Source: CAZBUB01 sp964494985 (lineage in GTDB: Bacteria > Desulfobacterota > Desulfovibrionia > Desulfovibrionales > Desulfothermaceae). From it: 64,000 nucleotides of DNA. The stretch covers positions 1 through 64,000 of the forward strand of contig CAZBUB010000001.1 in assembly GCA_964494985.1 (NCBI GenBank). Reading direction: 5' to 3'. Made by a program: the position numbers and the translations under genes. A model generated the notes under the pieces. It did no database searches. It was not told where the DNA came from and saw only the letters and a list, made by a program, of their open reading frames with translations. Positions within the stretch are counted from its first letter, which is position 1; the number at the start of each line of letters is the position of its first letter. This document shows, piece after piece, positions 14,499 through 23,322 of this stretch.

Positions 14499-17075
14499 AT
14501 GAGCTCCGAAACCACACAGGCTGAGCAACAACAAAGAGGCAAGCTGCGTAACGCGGCAATGTTTGGAGATGCCCTGGGCTTCAGGGCCAAGTTTTTCATA
14601 GGCACTGCCCTGGTTTTACTTCTGATCAGCTTCATGAGCGCCTATCTCATCTATGAGCTGGAGAAGAGGCAGCTGCAGGAACAGGCTTATCAAAAGACCC
14701 AGTTGGTCATGGCTGCTGTGGAGTCCAGCAGGGCCTATATACGCGAGGACCTGCGGCCCAGGATGTATGAGGAGTTCGGACAGGATTTTTTCATGCTGCA
14801 GGCCATGTCCACCTCTTACGTGAGCCGGGCTGTGATGGAGAATTTCAGCCAGGTTCTGCCGGAATACGAGTACAGAAGAGTGGCGGAAAATGCCCGTAAT
14901 CCTGATTCAGAGGCCAACGAGCTGGAGATATCTATGCTGGAGAAATTCCAGGAGGACCCTGAACAGCAGAGCTGGCAGGGCATACTCCAGGTCCAGGGCC
15001 AGGAGCAATTCATGCGCTTTAAGCCGGTCTACTTCAGAGAGTCCTGCATGAGCTGCCACGGAGAGCCAGATGACGCCCCTAAGGAGCTTTTGCAGCGATA
15101 CGGGGAAGAAAGGGGCTTCGGAAACGAGCCCGGAGACCTGGCAGGGGTGGTGGCAGTGGGCTTTCCGGTGCAAAAGGCCCTGGCAGCCATCAAGGAAAGC
15201 GCCACCTCAGTGTTCTTTGTGCTGTTTTCCGGGCTGTTGCTCTTCTTCCTGGCAGTGGCACTAATATTTCAACGGGTAGTGGTCCACAACATGCGTGGGG
15301 TGCTAAGCCTGTTTAAGGAAATCATTGAGGATAAGACCCTGGAGGACTTCCTGCCTAGGCTGGAGTCTAATGCAAAGGGGGACGAGCTGGAGCAGCTGAA
15401 CCAAGCTGCGGAAACCATGTCCGAGCATCTGAAGAGCACTAGTCAGGAGCTTAAGCGGTACACCCAGAACCTGGAGCAGAAGGTGGCCATGAGGACGCAG
15501 GCCCTGCAGGAGTCTGAAAGGCAACTGCAGGAGAAGGTCAAGGCCAGGAACAGGGAGCTTAAGACTCTGAACCGAATTTCTGAGCTGACCACCCAGGCCA
15601 AGGGCCTTGGCGATGTCTGGCGCAGGGTCCTGCAACAGAGCCTGGAGCTCATTCCTGCCCGGGGCGCTGGGGTGTACATCTTTCAGGAAGATGATTCTCT
15701 TCTGGAGCTGCAGTACCAGCAAAACGCCCTGCAGCTGCCTTTGGCTGTATCAGTGCAGGAGGAGTGCAGGCAGAGCTGGCAGCAGCAAGGACAGGATTTG
15801 AGCTCCTCTATCTGTCAAGCCCTGGCAGGCAGACTGAGCAGTGCGTCTGATTCGAAAGAGATCAGCTTTCTGAATATCCCCATGGCCTGCAGGGGCAGAG
15901 TACTTGGGGTGCTTAGCTTTTTAGGCCTGGAGGACACTCTGGTAACCCAGGAGCAGCAGGAGCTTTTGCTGTCAGTGGGCAGGCAGGTGGGAATTGCAGT
16001 GGAGAGTCTGCGGGATCTGCAAAGGCTGATGCAGAATAAGGAGCTTTTGCAGACCGTGTTCGACGGCATCACGGATTTGCTGATGCTCCTGGATCGGGAG
16101 GGACGAATCAAAATGGTCAATCAGGCATATCTGCACCGCTATGGAGTCCATTTTGAGGATGTCCAGGATTTGCCCTGCTTCGAGGTGCACGCTGGGCTGA
16201 TGCAGCTTTGCCCCAACTGCGTCCTGGGCCGGGTGGTGCAAAGCGCCTGTGCAAGCAGCGAGGAGATTGCTTGCTCTTCAGGGGAGATATTCCAGGTGCA
16301 TTTTTATCCCATCCTGGACGAGACAGGGGAGGTGCAGAGCGTGATCCGCTACGCCCGGGAAGTCTCCGAGCAAAAGAAGGTGGAAAAGAAGATTCAGCAT
16401 ACCGAGAAGCTGGTGGCTTTGGGGCAGCTGGCTTCTGGCGTAGCCCACGAGATCAATAATCCCCTGGGGATAATCCTGTGCTATGTAGATCTGTTAAAGA
16501 GGCAGCTTCAGGACTTGCCCCAGGGGCAACAGGATCTGGAGGTCATAGAGAAGCAGGCCATCAACTGCAAGAATATTGTCATGGATCTGTTGCAATTCTC
16601 CAGGAGGCAGGAGAGTTTCAAGGAGCCTGTGCAGATTAAGAGGATCATCCAGGAAGTGGTCCAGATGCTCAGGCACCAACTGAAGAAGAATCAGATCCAG
16701 CTGGAGCTGGACCTGGATCAGGACTTGCCCCAGCTCAAGCTCAATGCAGACAAGATCAAACAGGTCCTGGTCAACCTCTTGCTGAATGCCCAGCAAGCTG
16801 TGGGCAGCCAGGGTCTGATCCAGATCTCCTCCGGTCTGGAGTCTGGCCAGGGTAGGGTGTGGATATCCATCTGGGATAACGGGCCAGGAGTGGAGCAGGG
16901 TATCCAGAACAAGATATTCGATCCCTTCTTCAGCACCAAGCGCACTGGCGAGGGTACAGGCCTGGGCCTGGCTGTGAGCTACGGCATTGTCCAGGATCAC
17001 GGCGGGGAGATAGCCCTGGAGAGCGAAAAGGGGGACTGGACCAGATTCACAGTCTATCTGCCTCTTAACTCATAG
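14499..17075 (+). CDS. Heme-type (DUF3365) sensor histidine kinase with GAF and PAS domains
   Basis: 858 residues from the ATG at 14499 (AGGGAGGG upstream). In order: membrane span ~32-53, a periplasmic DUF3365/Tll0287-like sensor (~60-232) with a c-type heme motif CMSCH at 183-187, a second span ~236-258, a coiled-coil linker, a GAF-like domain (~370-510), a PAS domain (~515-640), HisKA with LGQLASGVAHEINNPLGI, and HATPase with WDNGPGV and GTGLGLAV. The CxxCH suggests covalent heme and redox or gas (NO, CO, O2) sensing in the periplasm. Its partner regulator follows after 9 bp. It diverges from the YeiH-type exporter, a plausible target. Confidence 0.92.
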   Translation: MSSETTQAEQQQRGKLRNAAMFGDALGFRAKFFIGTALVLLLISFMSAYLIYELEKRQLQEQAYQKTQLVMAAVESSRAYIREDLRPRMYEEFGQDFFMLQAMSTSYVSRAVMENFSQVLPEYEYRRVAENARNPDSEANELEISMLEKFQEDPEQQSWQGILQVQGQEQFMRFKPVYFRESCMSCHGEPDDAPKELLQRYGEERGFGNEPGDLAGVVAVGFPVQKALAAIKESATSVFFVLFSGLLLFFLAVALIFQRVVVHNMRGVLSLFKEIIEDKTLEDFLPRLESNAKGDELEQLNQAAETMSEHLKSTSQELKRYTQNLEQKVAMRTQALQESERQLQEKVKARNRELKTLNRISELTTQAKGLGDVWRRVLQQSLELIPARGAGVYIFQEDDSLLELQYQQNALQLPLAVSVQEECRQSWQQQGQDLSSSICQALAGRLSSASDSKEISFLNIPMACRGRVLGVLSFLGLEDTLVTQEQQELLLSVGRQVGIAVESLRDLQRLMQNKELLQTVFDGITDLLMLLDREGRIKMVNQAYLHRYGVHFEDVQDLPCFEVHAGLMQLCPNCVLGRVVQSACASSEEIACSSGEIFQVHFYPILDETGEVQSVIRYAREVSEQKKVEKKIQHTEKLVALGQLASGVAHEINNPLGIILCYVDLLKRQLQDLPQGQQDLEVIEKQAINCKNIVMDLLQFSRRQESFKEPVQIKRIIQEVVQMLRHQLKKNQIQLELDLDQDLPQLKLNADKIKQVLVNLLLNAQQAVGSQGLIQISSGLESGQGRVWISIWDNGPGVEQGIQNKIFDPFFSTKRTGEGTGLGLAVSYGIVQDHGGEIALESEKGDWTRFTVYLPLNS

Positions 17076-17084
17076 GAAAACGAT

Positions 17085-18503
17085 ATGGCCAAGCAGCAGT
17101 TGCTCATAGTGGATGACGAACAGGACATGCTTCAGGGCCTGCAGAGGTTGCTCAGCTTTGAGCTGCAGGATGTAGAGGTGGAGGTTTCCTCGCACTCTGC
17201 GCAGGCTTTGCGCTTGCTTCAGGAGCAGGGCTTTGATCTGGTGCTTCTGGACATCCGTATGCCGGACATGGACGGCCTGGAGCTTTTGCAAAGGATCAAG
17301 CAGCTGGATCCCTGGATCACAGTGATCATGATGACTGCCTATGGCAGCATCGAGATCGCTGTACAGTCCATCAAGCAGGGGGCCTATGATTTCATCAGCA
17401 AGCCCTTTGAGATGCAGGACCTGCTCAGACTATTGCGCAAAGGCCTAGAACGCAGCCAGCTGATCAGGGAAAACCTCAATCTGCGCAGGCATCTGTCTGA
17501 GAAATCCGGCTTCAGAAGCCTGGTCGGCCAATCCAGGCCTATGCAGAAGCTATTCGAAGGCATCCGCTCCATCGCACATACAGACTATACCGTCTTGATC
17601 AGGGGAGAAAGCGGTACAGGCAAGGAGCTGGTGGCCAGGGCCATCCATGATCTGAGCAAAAGGGGCAGCCGCAGTCTGGTTACTGTGAATTGTCCTGCTA
17701 TACCAGAAAATCTTCTTGAAAGCGAGCTCTTCGGACACAGGAAAGGGGCTTTTACCGGGGCCTTGCAGGATCAGAAAGGTCTGTTTGTGCAGGCCCACGG
17801 CTCCACCCTGCTCCTGGACGAGATAGCAGACATCCCAGTATCTGTGCAGACCAAGCTGCTCAGGGTCTTGCAGGAGCAGGAAATCAGGCCCCTGGGCAGC
17901 GAGAGACAGATCAGCGTTGATGTACGCATCCTGTCCACCACTAATCAGGATCTGGAGCAAAAACTGCAGGACAGGAGCTTCAGGGAGGATCTTTTCTATC
18001 GGCTAAATGTGGTCAGCATTAAAACTCCCAGCCTGGAGGAGGTCAAAGAGGATATCCCTTTGTTGGCTGACCACTTCGGCAGGGAGGTCTGCAGGGAGCT
18101 AGGCGTGGAGTATAAGCAGTTTGCACCCCAGGCTCTGGAATTCATGATGCAGAAAAACTGGCCTGGCAATGTGCGCCAGCTACAAAATTTCGTGCGCAGG
18201 ACCATAATATTCAGCGCAGGCTCGGAAATCACTGCCCAGGATATTGCAGCAGTTGAGGGCCAGGGACAAGGGGAAAAGCAAGCCTGGAGTCTGGCCCAAA
18301 ACCCATATTCAGGGATTGAGCCCTACTCCCAGGCCAAAGATCGGGTCCTGCAAAGGTTCAGTGCGGAATATGCCCAGCAGCTGCTTGAAAAGACCAATGG
18401 CAATGTCTCCCAGGCAGCCAAACTGGCAGGCCTGAGCAGGGTGGCCCTGCAGAAGCTGTTACGCAGGACCGGGGTGGATCCGGCCTATTACCGCCAGGAG
18501 TAG
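17085..18503 (+). CDS. NtrC-type sigma54 response regulator
   Basis: 472 residues. Receiver domain at 1-120 (LLIVDDEQDM, phospho-acceptor in LVLLDIRMPDMDG, MMTAYGS, SKPFE). AAA+ domain at ~140-375 with Walker A GESGTGKE, the GAFTGA loop and Walker B LLLDEIAD. C-terminal Fis-like helix-turn-helix (NGNVSQAAKLAGLSRVALQKLLRR). All catalytic residues are intact, unlike the Walker B of the activator at 7612-9033. It is translated right after the heme-type kinase and forms a two-component pair with it. Targets would have -24/-12 promoters; none is obvious in the adjoining divergent region. Confidence 0.95.
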   Translation: MAKQQLLIVDDEQDMLQGLQRLLSFELQDVEVEVSSHSAQALRLLQEQGFDLVLLDIRMPDMDGLELLQRIKQLDPWITVIMMTAYGSIEIAVQSIKQGAYDFISKPFEMQDLLRLLRKGLERSQLIRENLNLRRHLSEKSGFRSLVGQSRPMQKLFEGIRSIAHTDYTVLIRGESGTGKELVARAIHDLSKRGSRSLVTVNCPAIPENLLESELFGHRKGAFTGALQDQKGLFVQAHGSTLLLDEIADIPVSVQTKLLRVLQEQEIRPLGSERQISVDVRILSTTNQDLEQKLQDRSFREDLFYRLNVVSIKTPSLEEVKEDIPLLADHFGREVCRELGVEYKQFAPQALEFMMQKNWPGNVRQLQNFVRRTIIFSAGSEITAQDIAAVEGQGQGEKQAWSLAQNPYSGIEPYSQAKDRVLQRFSAEYAQQLLEKTNGNVSQAAKLAGLSRVALQKLLRRTGVDPAYYRQE

Positions 18504-18535
18504 GGCAGGGCAGTCCCTGAACCGGGCTGGTATGC

Positions 18536-19084
18536 TTACTTGAACTTGGCGTGACATTGCTTTTGAGCCTGGGCCAATTCCTGGATCAGGACTTCGGCCT
18601 GCTCTGCCTGCCCGTCTTCTACTGCCTGACTCAGCCTGTGGGTCTTATCCCGGAAGCTGGTGTATTCCTTGCTGTTTGTAGCGTCGAAATGGCACATTTC
18701 GTCAGCCAGGGAGAACAGATACTGGGTGTCCTGCAGCTCGGGCAGCTCGTTTTGCTGGCCTCTAGCTTTTATCCTGTCGAATATTTGCGCGATTTCCTTC
18801 TTGAGAGGCTTGAATTTTTTCTGGGCTGGAGCAGGATCCTGGTCTGCCCCTTGCTGGTCCTGGCCCTGATTTTTGCTGCTGTCAGTTTTGACCTTGGTCT
18901 TGAGCTCTATCTGGCCCTGTCTGTTGCGGAGTTTCAGCTCCAGCTTAGAGATGCTCTCCCAATCCAGTTGCAAATCCTGGAGGTTGACCTGACCCTGTTC
19001 CAGGGCCTGGGCAGTTTCCCGCAGAACTTGGGCAGCTTGCTGTATGGAAAGCTGCTGCTGGGCCTGTTTCTTGGGACTGCTCAT
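18536..19084 (-). CDS. Amphi-Trp/XXXCH-type protein (GAK-system related)
   Basis: 182 residues from the ATG at 19084 (AAGGA seven bases upstream, better than the ATG at 19105). Residues ~8-65 resemble an amphi-Trp domain (helical LSIQQAAQVLRETAQALEQG, then strands with LELKLRNRQGQIELKTKVK). A Gln/Asp/Pro-rich linker follows. The C-terminal ~90 residues end in KQCHAKFK, the CH-plus-basic ending of the XXXCH domain described with the GAK (grasp/AMP/kinase-like) systems of sulfate reducers; a Cys-His also occurs at EMCHF. No GAK enzyme is present. Function unknown. It converges with the NtrC-type regulator. Confidence 0.65.
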   Translation of the reverse strand: MSSPKKQAQQQLSIQQAAQVLRETAQALEQGQVNLQDLQLDWESISKLELKLRNRQGQIELKTKVKTDSSKNQGQDQQGADQDPAPAQKKFKPLKKEIAQIFDRIKARGQQNELPELQDTQYLFSLADEMCHFDATNSKEYTSFRDKTHRLSQAVEDGQAEQAEVLIQELAQAQKQCHAKFK

Positions 19085-19196
19085 AATGCTTCCTTGTCTT
19101 TTCATGTTAACTTATGATTAAAATTATCAGAACTATTCTTGATTGTAAATAAATACCTCCCAGGCCATAGCGGGCACAACGATGCGTGAAAAATGT

Positions 19197-19386
19197 GGGC
19201 AGACACAAGGTCTGCCCCTACGGTGCATTCCGGGCGTATCTGTCTGGTCACATAAAATCAGCTCCTTATACCGTCATTTTCATACAAATTATGCCTCGCT
19301 TTGCTCGGCCTTGTGGGCGAAGACAAGCTGCGCCCCTTGAACCACAATTGGGAAAGCAGCCGTAGGGGCGGACCTTGTGTCCGTCC
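19197..19386. repeat. MITE-like element with 27-bp terminal inverted repeats
   Basis: The left end (19197-19223) and the reverse complement of the right end (19360-19386) match at 24 of 27 bases around a core of ACACAAGGTC. Each end is itself a hairpin (for example GGGCAGAC with GTCTGCCC). The 136 bases between hold no gene. The end motif with 'GCCCCTACGG' resembles palindromic units dispersed in many bacterial genomes. Confidence 0.65.
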
Positions 19387-19513
19387 GGGTACAAGAGGTC
19401 GAATGATTATTCACCCCACCCGCCAGTTTCTTGCTGGATCAAACTGGATGTCTGCAGTTAGCGGCAAAGCAGAAACCGCAACCCTAATGATCTCTACCTT
19501 ACCACAGGCAGGA

Positions 19514-19532
19514 GGGCGACCGGCGGTCGCCC
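19514..19532 (+). terminator. GC hairpin followed by T5
   Basis: GGGCGAC and GTCGCCC flank a 5-base loop and are followed by TTTTT on the plus strand. No plus-strand gene lies just upstream, so it may be a dispersed palindrome that looks like a terminator; on the minus strand it lies 90 bp beyond the rsmB stop. Confidence 0.4.
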
Positions 19533-19622
19533 TTTTTGGAGAATGCTGTTGCTGGAGATCAAGTTTTCCATACAAAAGCTCTTGTTTTGCAGACAATGTT
19601 TTGACTGGAGAGAGGCCAGGAT

Positions 19623-20927
19623 CTAGAGCCTGCGCAGGCAGGCTGCATAGAAGTACTCCCGCAGCCCAGAATCCAGGTCCGGCGGGCACTCCCTGGCAAG
19701 CTCCCAGCAACCGCTTTGCAGCAGTTTCTGAATCTGCTCCTGATTCTCCCTGGGGTTCACGGTGCAGGTCAGGTAAATCAGCTTGCCTCCCGGGGGCAGG
19801 ATTCTGGCGGCTTGGCTGAGCATCCTGGCCTGGAGCCTGATCAGTGTCTTGAGCTCTTTTTTCCGCAGCTTCCACTTGATGTCTGGCCTTCTGCTGAGCA
19901 CCCCTAGCCCAGAGCATGGGACGTCCAAAAGCAATGTGCCCGGAGTTTGGCCCAGGGGTGCAGGCTGGGCAACGTCAGCAGCAAACATAGGTCTGGGGGG
20001 CAGATGCAGGCGCTGAAGCTCAAGCTTGGCCTGTTTGAGCCTGCTCAAACTAAGATCGCTGACCCAGAGGCTGTGGATCCCGTTTTCCAAAAGCAGCCCA
20101 GTCTTGCCCCCGTGTCCAGCACAGGCATCCCAGACAGGCAAAGGCCAGTTTGCTGGCTCAAGCTGCATAAGCGCCAGCTGGCTGGCCAGGCTCTGCCTGC
20201 TGAGCAGACCCTGTTCCTCCAAGTGGGGCACTGAGCCAGGCGCCCGTTCCAGGGCCAGACCAAAGCCCTGCCTGCGGACCAGGGCACTGTCCTGCTGCAG
20301 CAGATCTAGGACCTGTTCGGACTCCGGCAGGGTCTGATTCACGCGCAGGCCTACAAATGGTGGCTGCAGCGACTCTGTCAAAAGTTTTTCGCAGCTTTCC
20401 CGGCCAAGGGTGTGCAGCCAAAGCCCGGCCAGCCACAATGGACAGGAGTAGTACCTGGCCAGGAGCTCTTCCTGGCTGGGATTGCCCTGGCGGAAGAAAT
20501 TTGGTTCCAGGAGCTGCTCCTTCTCCCTGGCCGCCCTGCGCAGCACTGCATTCACCATAGGTGCCAGGTTGGGAGACAGTCTCTTTTTGCAGTATTGAAC
20601 ATACCAGGAGACTGTGGCGTAGTCAGGCACCCTGGCCAGGTACAAAAGCTCGAAAAGGCCCAAGCCCAGGATGTACTTGAGCATGGAAGATTGTTTGGCA
20701 AGCTTTTTGTTGCTAAGCTCTTTGAGGATAAATTCCAGTCTGCCTTTCAGGCGCAGATAGCAGTAGCATATCCTGGTGCACAGAGCTGCGTCCTCGGCTG
20801 ACAGCTTGAAGGAGGAAAGCCCGGTATTCAGGGCTGACTGCAGATCCTGGCCCTGGAGGGTTCTTTGCACAATTTTCAGGGCAGCCAGACGGGGAGATCC
20901 AGAGCCATTATTATGCCTGCTGGGCAT
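19623..20927 (-). CDS. rsmB: 16S rRNA (cytosine-C5)-methyltransferase RsmB-type
   Basis: 434 residues from the ATG at 20927; the upstream frame back to 21059 lies in the DUF116 gene. N-terminal NusB-like helical RNA-binding domain (~8-135, LAALKIVQRTL to APMVNAVLRRA), then a Fmu/Nol1 methyltransferase domain with VWDACAGHGGKTGLLLE (SAM site), the catalytic motif LLDVPCSGLGVLSRRPD and YLTCTVNPRENQEQI with the second Cys. It would methylate C967-equivalent of 16S rRNA. It overlaps the DUF116 gene by 17 bp, in the conserved order def-fmt-DUF116-rsmB. Confidence 0.9.
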   Translation of the reverse strand: MPSRHNNGSGSPRLAALKIVQRTLQGQDLQSALNTGLSSFKLSAEDAALCTRICYCYLRLKGRLEFILKELSNKKLAKQSSMLKYILGLGLFELLYLARVPDYATVSWYVQYCKKRLSPNLAPMVNAVLRRAAREKEQLLEPNFFRQGNPSQEELLARYYSCPLWLAGLWLHTLGRESCEKLLTESLQPPFVGLRVNQTLPESEQVLDLLQQDSALVRRQGFGLALERAPGSVPHLEEQGLLSRQSLASQLALMQLEPANWPLPVWDACAGHGGKTGLLLENGIHSLWVSDLSLSRLKQAKLELQRLHLPPRPMFAADVAQPAPLGQTPGTLLLDVPCSGLGVLSRRPDIKWKLRKKELKTLIRLQARMLSQAARILPPGGKLIYLTCTVNPRENQEQIQKLLQSGCWELARECPPDLDSGLREYFYAACLRRL

Positions 20928-21780
20928 GCTGCAAGCACTCTTGGCTTTTTGATTCCTGTGCGGCTTTGGAGAACTCAGGCTGAATAAACAGCTCAATTGC
21001 CCATTTGAGGTGTTCCAGCCTGACCTGGGTATCCAGGCAGGGTCCGTAGGGTCGTTCATTCAATATACCAAACACCGGCAGGGGATAGGTGTCCTGAATG
21101 CCTGCTGCCAGGTCCCGCTCGCAAGCCACCGCCAGGATAAGCCTGGGCCTGTTCTGAACCACTATCCTGCGGGCAATGGTCCCTCCAGTGGCAATTGCCA
21201 GCTTGATGCGGTAGGTTTCACTCAGCTCCAGGAGGCCGGCAATAGGACACTCGCCGCAGCGCTTGCAGTTGTAGATGTTGTAGGTCAAGCGGTGCCTGCA
21301 TCTGCTGTTTTGCAGGCAGTGGGGCATTAGGAGCAGGATCTCCTGGGGGGAGTATCTGCTGCCCTCATTGCGCACAATCTCGTTATTGACCCGGATAAAC
21401 GAGGCGCGGACTTTTTCCTTGGAGATGCCGAACAGCCTGCCCACGGCAATCATCAAAGGCAGAAATATTTTGATGCTTACTCCCCTTATTTTCCTGGAGA
21501 AGAGCAGAGGTGTTTTGAACTGGATGTTCAGCACTAGAGCCAGGCTGGACCAAAGCACTAGTATGATCAGGCTCAAGAAGAAAAGGCCCAGCAACCAAGG
21601 GGCCCAAGGGTGGATGTTCTGCAGTCCGATGATAGGGATGACCCAGAGCAGGGCCAGGGCCAGGACTATGAGTATGGAGGTTCCACTGAGCAGGCCGATA
21701 AATAGACGTTTGCGTGCAGAAAAGGACTTTTGGATGTCTTTTTCCAGGCTTTGATAAGCTTTGTCCAGACTGGAGCGCAT
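20911..21780 (-). CDS. DUF116 membrane protein
   Basis: 289 residues. Two N-terminal membrane spans (~26-52 and ~62-85) are followed by a soluble domain with the DUF116 signature: Cys-rich LMPHCLQNSRC and CKRCGECPIAGLLEL, then AIATGGTIARRIV and LAVACERDLAAGI. The Cys set suggests a metal or iron-sulfur site; the biochemical role of the family is unknown. It sits between fmt and rsmB with a 17-bp overlap to rsmB, so it is probably part of the same translation-related operon, an arrangement seen in other sulfate reducers. Confidence 0.88.
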   Translation of the reverse strand: MRSSLDKAYQSLEKDIQKSFSARKRLFIGLLSGTSILIVLALALLWVIPIIGLQNIHPWAPWLLGLFFLSLIILVLWSSLALVLNIQFKTPLLFSRKIRGVSIKIFLPLMIAVGRLFGISKEKVRASFIRVNNEIVRNEGSRYSPQEILLLMPHCLQNSRCRHRLTYNIYNCKRCGECPIAGLLELSETYRIKLAIATGGTIARRIVVQNRPRLILAVACERDLAAGIQDTYPLPVFGILNERPYGPCLDTQVRLEHLKWAIELFIQPEFSKAAQESKSQECLQHAQQA

Positions 21781-21860
21781 CTGTTTGGCCTATGTGTCCC
21801 TGCAGCCAAGTTGAGTGCCAGCTGCAACAGAACTCCTTTAAATCGTCAACTCTTATAACC

Positions 21861-22826
21861 TCAGGTTTTGAGGTAGCCGTGACAGAAATCACGGGCAGAA
21901 AGAATCCTCCCCCCTGCCGGCTTTATCCAGGGGACCAGGTAGGCCCTGTCGTTGCAAGCTATAGCCAGATATTCTCCCTGCAGGCCGAGGATGCTGCCAG
22001 GCTGCTGGCCTTGTTCCAACTCAGGGCCAATTTCTCCGGGATAAACACTCAGACGCAGCTCTCGGCTGCGTCCGGGCAGAGCACAGTCAAAAAAGGCCCC
22101 TGGCCAGGGCTGCATGGCCCGGATATGGTTGTGCACCTCCCAAGCGCTGAGCTGCCAATGGATGTAACCTTCTTGTTTACGCAGCAAAGGGGCATAGCTG
22201 GCCAGGGATTCTTCCTGCTCTACTGGGACAAGCTCTTGCTGCAAAAGGCCCTTTATCGTCTCCTGCAAAAGCTCGGCCCCCATCCTGGCCAGCTCCTGCT
22301 CCAGGCTCTGGGTGGTATCCTGGATTCCTATAGCCAGGGCCTTTTGCCTGAGGATAGGGCCACAGTCCAACCCCGGGGTCATCTGCATTATGCTCACTCC
22401 AGTAGCCTGCTCTCCGTTTTGCAGGGCCCTTTGAATCGGGGCCGCCCCCCGGTACTTGGGCAAAAGTGAGGCGTGCACATTGATCGCCCCCCAGGGGGGC
22501 AGGTCCAGGATCTGTCTGGGCAGCAGCAACCCATAGGCTGCTACCAGGATAATATCCGGAGCCAGACCTTTCAATCTGGCCAGTGTCTGGTCTTCTTTGA
22601 GTGATTCTGGCTGCAGCACTGCCAGATTCTTTTCCTGGGCCAGCTCTTTGACCGGACTAGGCTGGATCTTTTTTTGTCCCCGTCCTTTTTTTTTGTCCGG
22701 TTGGGTAAGCACTGCCTGCAGGTTAACCTCTGGCATAGACAATAGGTTGGAGAGGATTTGGGCTGCAAAGCTGGGAGTTCCGCAGAAGACAGCCCGCAAG
22801 GGCTTGTTTATGCGGTTTGTACCCAT
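21861..22826 (-). CDS. fmt: Methionyl-tRNA formyltransferase
   Basis: 321 residues. Formyltransferase domain with VFCGTPSFAAQIL at the start, the catalytic loop DIILVAAYGLLLPRQILDLPPWGAINVHASLLPKYRGAAPIQ (Asn-His and SLLPkYRG), and TPGLDCGPIL with the catalytic Asp. The C-terminal OB-type domain follows (~210-310, HNHIRAMQPWPGAFF). It formylates initiator Met-tRNA with 10-formyl-tetrahydrofolate. It overlaps the end of def by 19 bp, the classical def-fmt pair. Confidence 0.97.
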   Translation of the reverse strand: MGTNRINKPLRAVFCGTPSFAAQILSNLLSMPEVNLQAVLTQPDKKKGRGQKKIQPSPVKELAQEKNLAVLQPESLKEDQTLARLKGLAPDIILVAAYGLLLPRQILDLPPWGAINVHASLLPKYRGAAPIQRALQNGEQATGVSIMQMTPGLDCGPILRQKALAIGIQDTTQSLEQELARMGAELLQETIKGLLQQELVPVEQEESLASYAPLLRKQEGYIHWQLSAWEVHNHIRAMQPWPGAFFDCALPGRSRELRLSVYPGEIGPELEQGQQPGSILGLQGEYLAIACNDRAYLVPWIKPAGGRILSARDFCHGYLKT

Positions 22827-23311
22827 TTTTTGACCTTTTTTTGGTACATGCTGCGTTTTAGGACGCTGGCGTGATCCAGCAGGGTTATTCCATGCAAATG
22901 GTCAATCTCGTGCTGCAGACAGATGGCCAACAAATCCTCAGCTTGTATTTCCAGTTCCTTGCCCTGCAAATCCAAGCCTTGGACTGTGATTTGTTGGGCC
23001 CTTCGCACGTTCGTCTTAAACGCAGGCAGGCTCAGACAAGCCTCTTCGCTTTGAGTACTGCCCTGGAGATGGACTATCCTGGGGTTGAGCATAACCAACA
23101 GGGAATCCCTGGTTTCAGGACCACTGATATCTACAGTAATCAGACCGAGCACCTCCCCCACTTGTGGTGCGGCCAACCCGATTCCCTGATTTTCATACAT
23201 GGTCTCTGCCATATCCTGGGCCAGGTCCCGGATCTCCTGGTTGGGCTCCTGGATCTTTTGTACCTTTTGTCTGAGTCTTGGATCCGGAAAAGTAATGATC
23301 TCGCGCAACAT
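22808..23311 (-). CDS. def: Peptide deformylase
   Basis: 167 residues from the ATG at 23311, 11 bp after the aspS stop; a longer frame to 23404 lies inside aspS. Motif 1 GIGLAAPQVG, motif 2 EEACLSLP (the usual EGCLS has Ala for Gly) with the metal-binding Cys, and motif 3 QHEIDHL with both His ligands and the catalytic Glu. It removes the N-formyl group from new proteins. The Gly-to-Ala change in motif 2 occurs in some active family members. Part of aspS-def-fmt-DUF116-rsmB. Confidence 0.96.
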   Translation of the reverse strand: MLREIITFPDPRLRQKVQKIQEPNQEIRDLAQDMAETMYENQGIGLAAPQVGEVLGLITVDISGPETRDSLLVMLNPRIVHLQGSTQSEEACLSLPAFKTNVRRAQQITVQGLDLQGKELEIQAEDLLAICLQHEIDHLHGITLLDHASVLKRSMYQKKVKKWVQTA

Positions 23312-23322
23312 GGTTTTGTCCT

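Larger units (their letters stand above)
19085..19622. other. 538-bp intergenic region rich in palindromes
   Basis: No credible gene: the frames here have no ribosome-binding site and run through inverted repeats. It holds a MITE-like element (19197-19386) and a further GC hairpin (19514-19532). Confidence 0.6.

Noticed and set aside
19301..19819. 172-codon plus-strand frame overlapping rsmB and the palindromic gap
   Set aside because: Low-complexity Arg/Pro/Ser composition, no ribosome-binding site, antisense to the conserved rsmB end.
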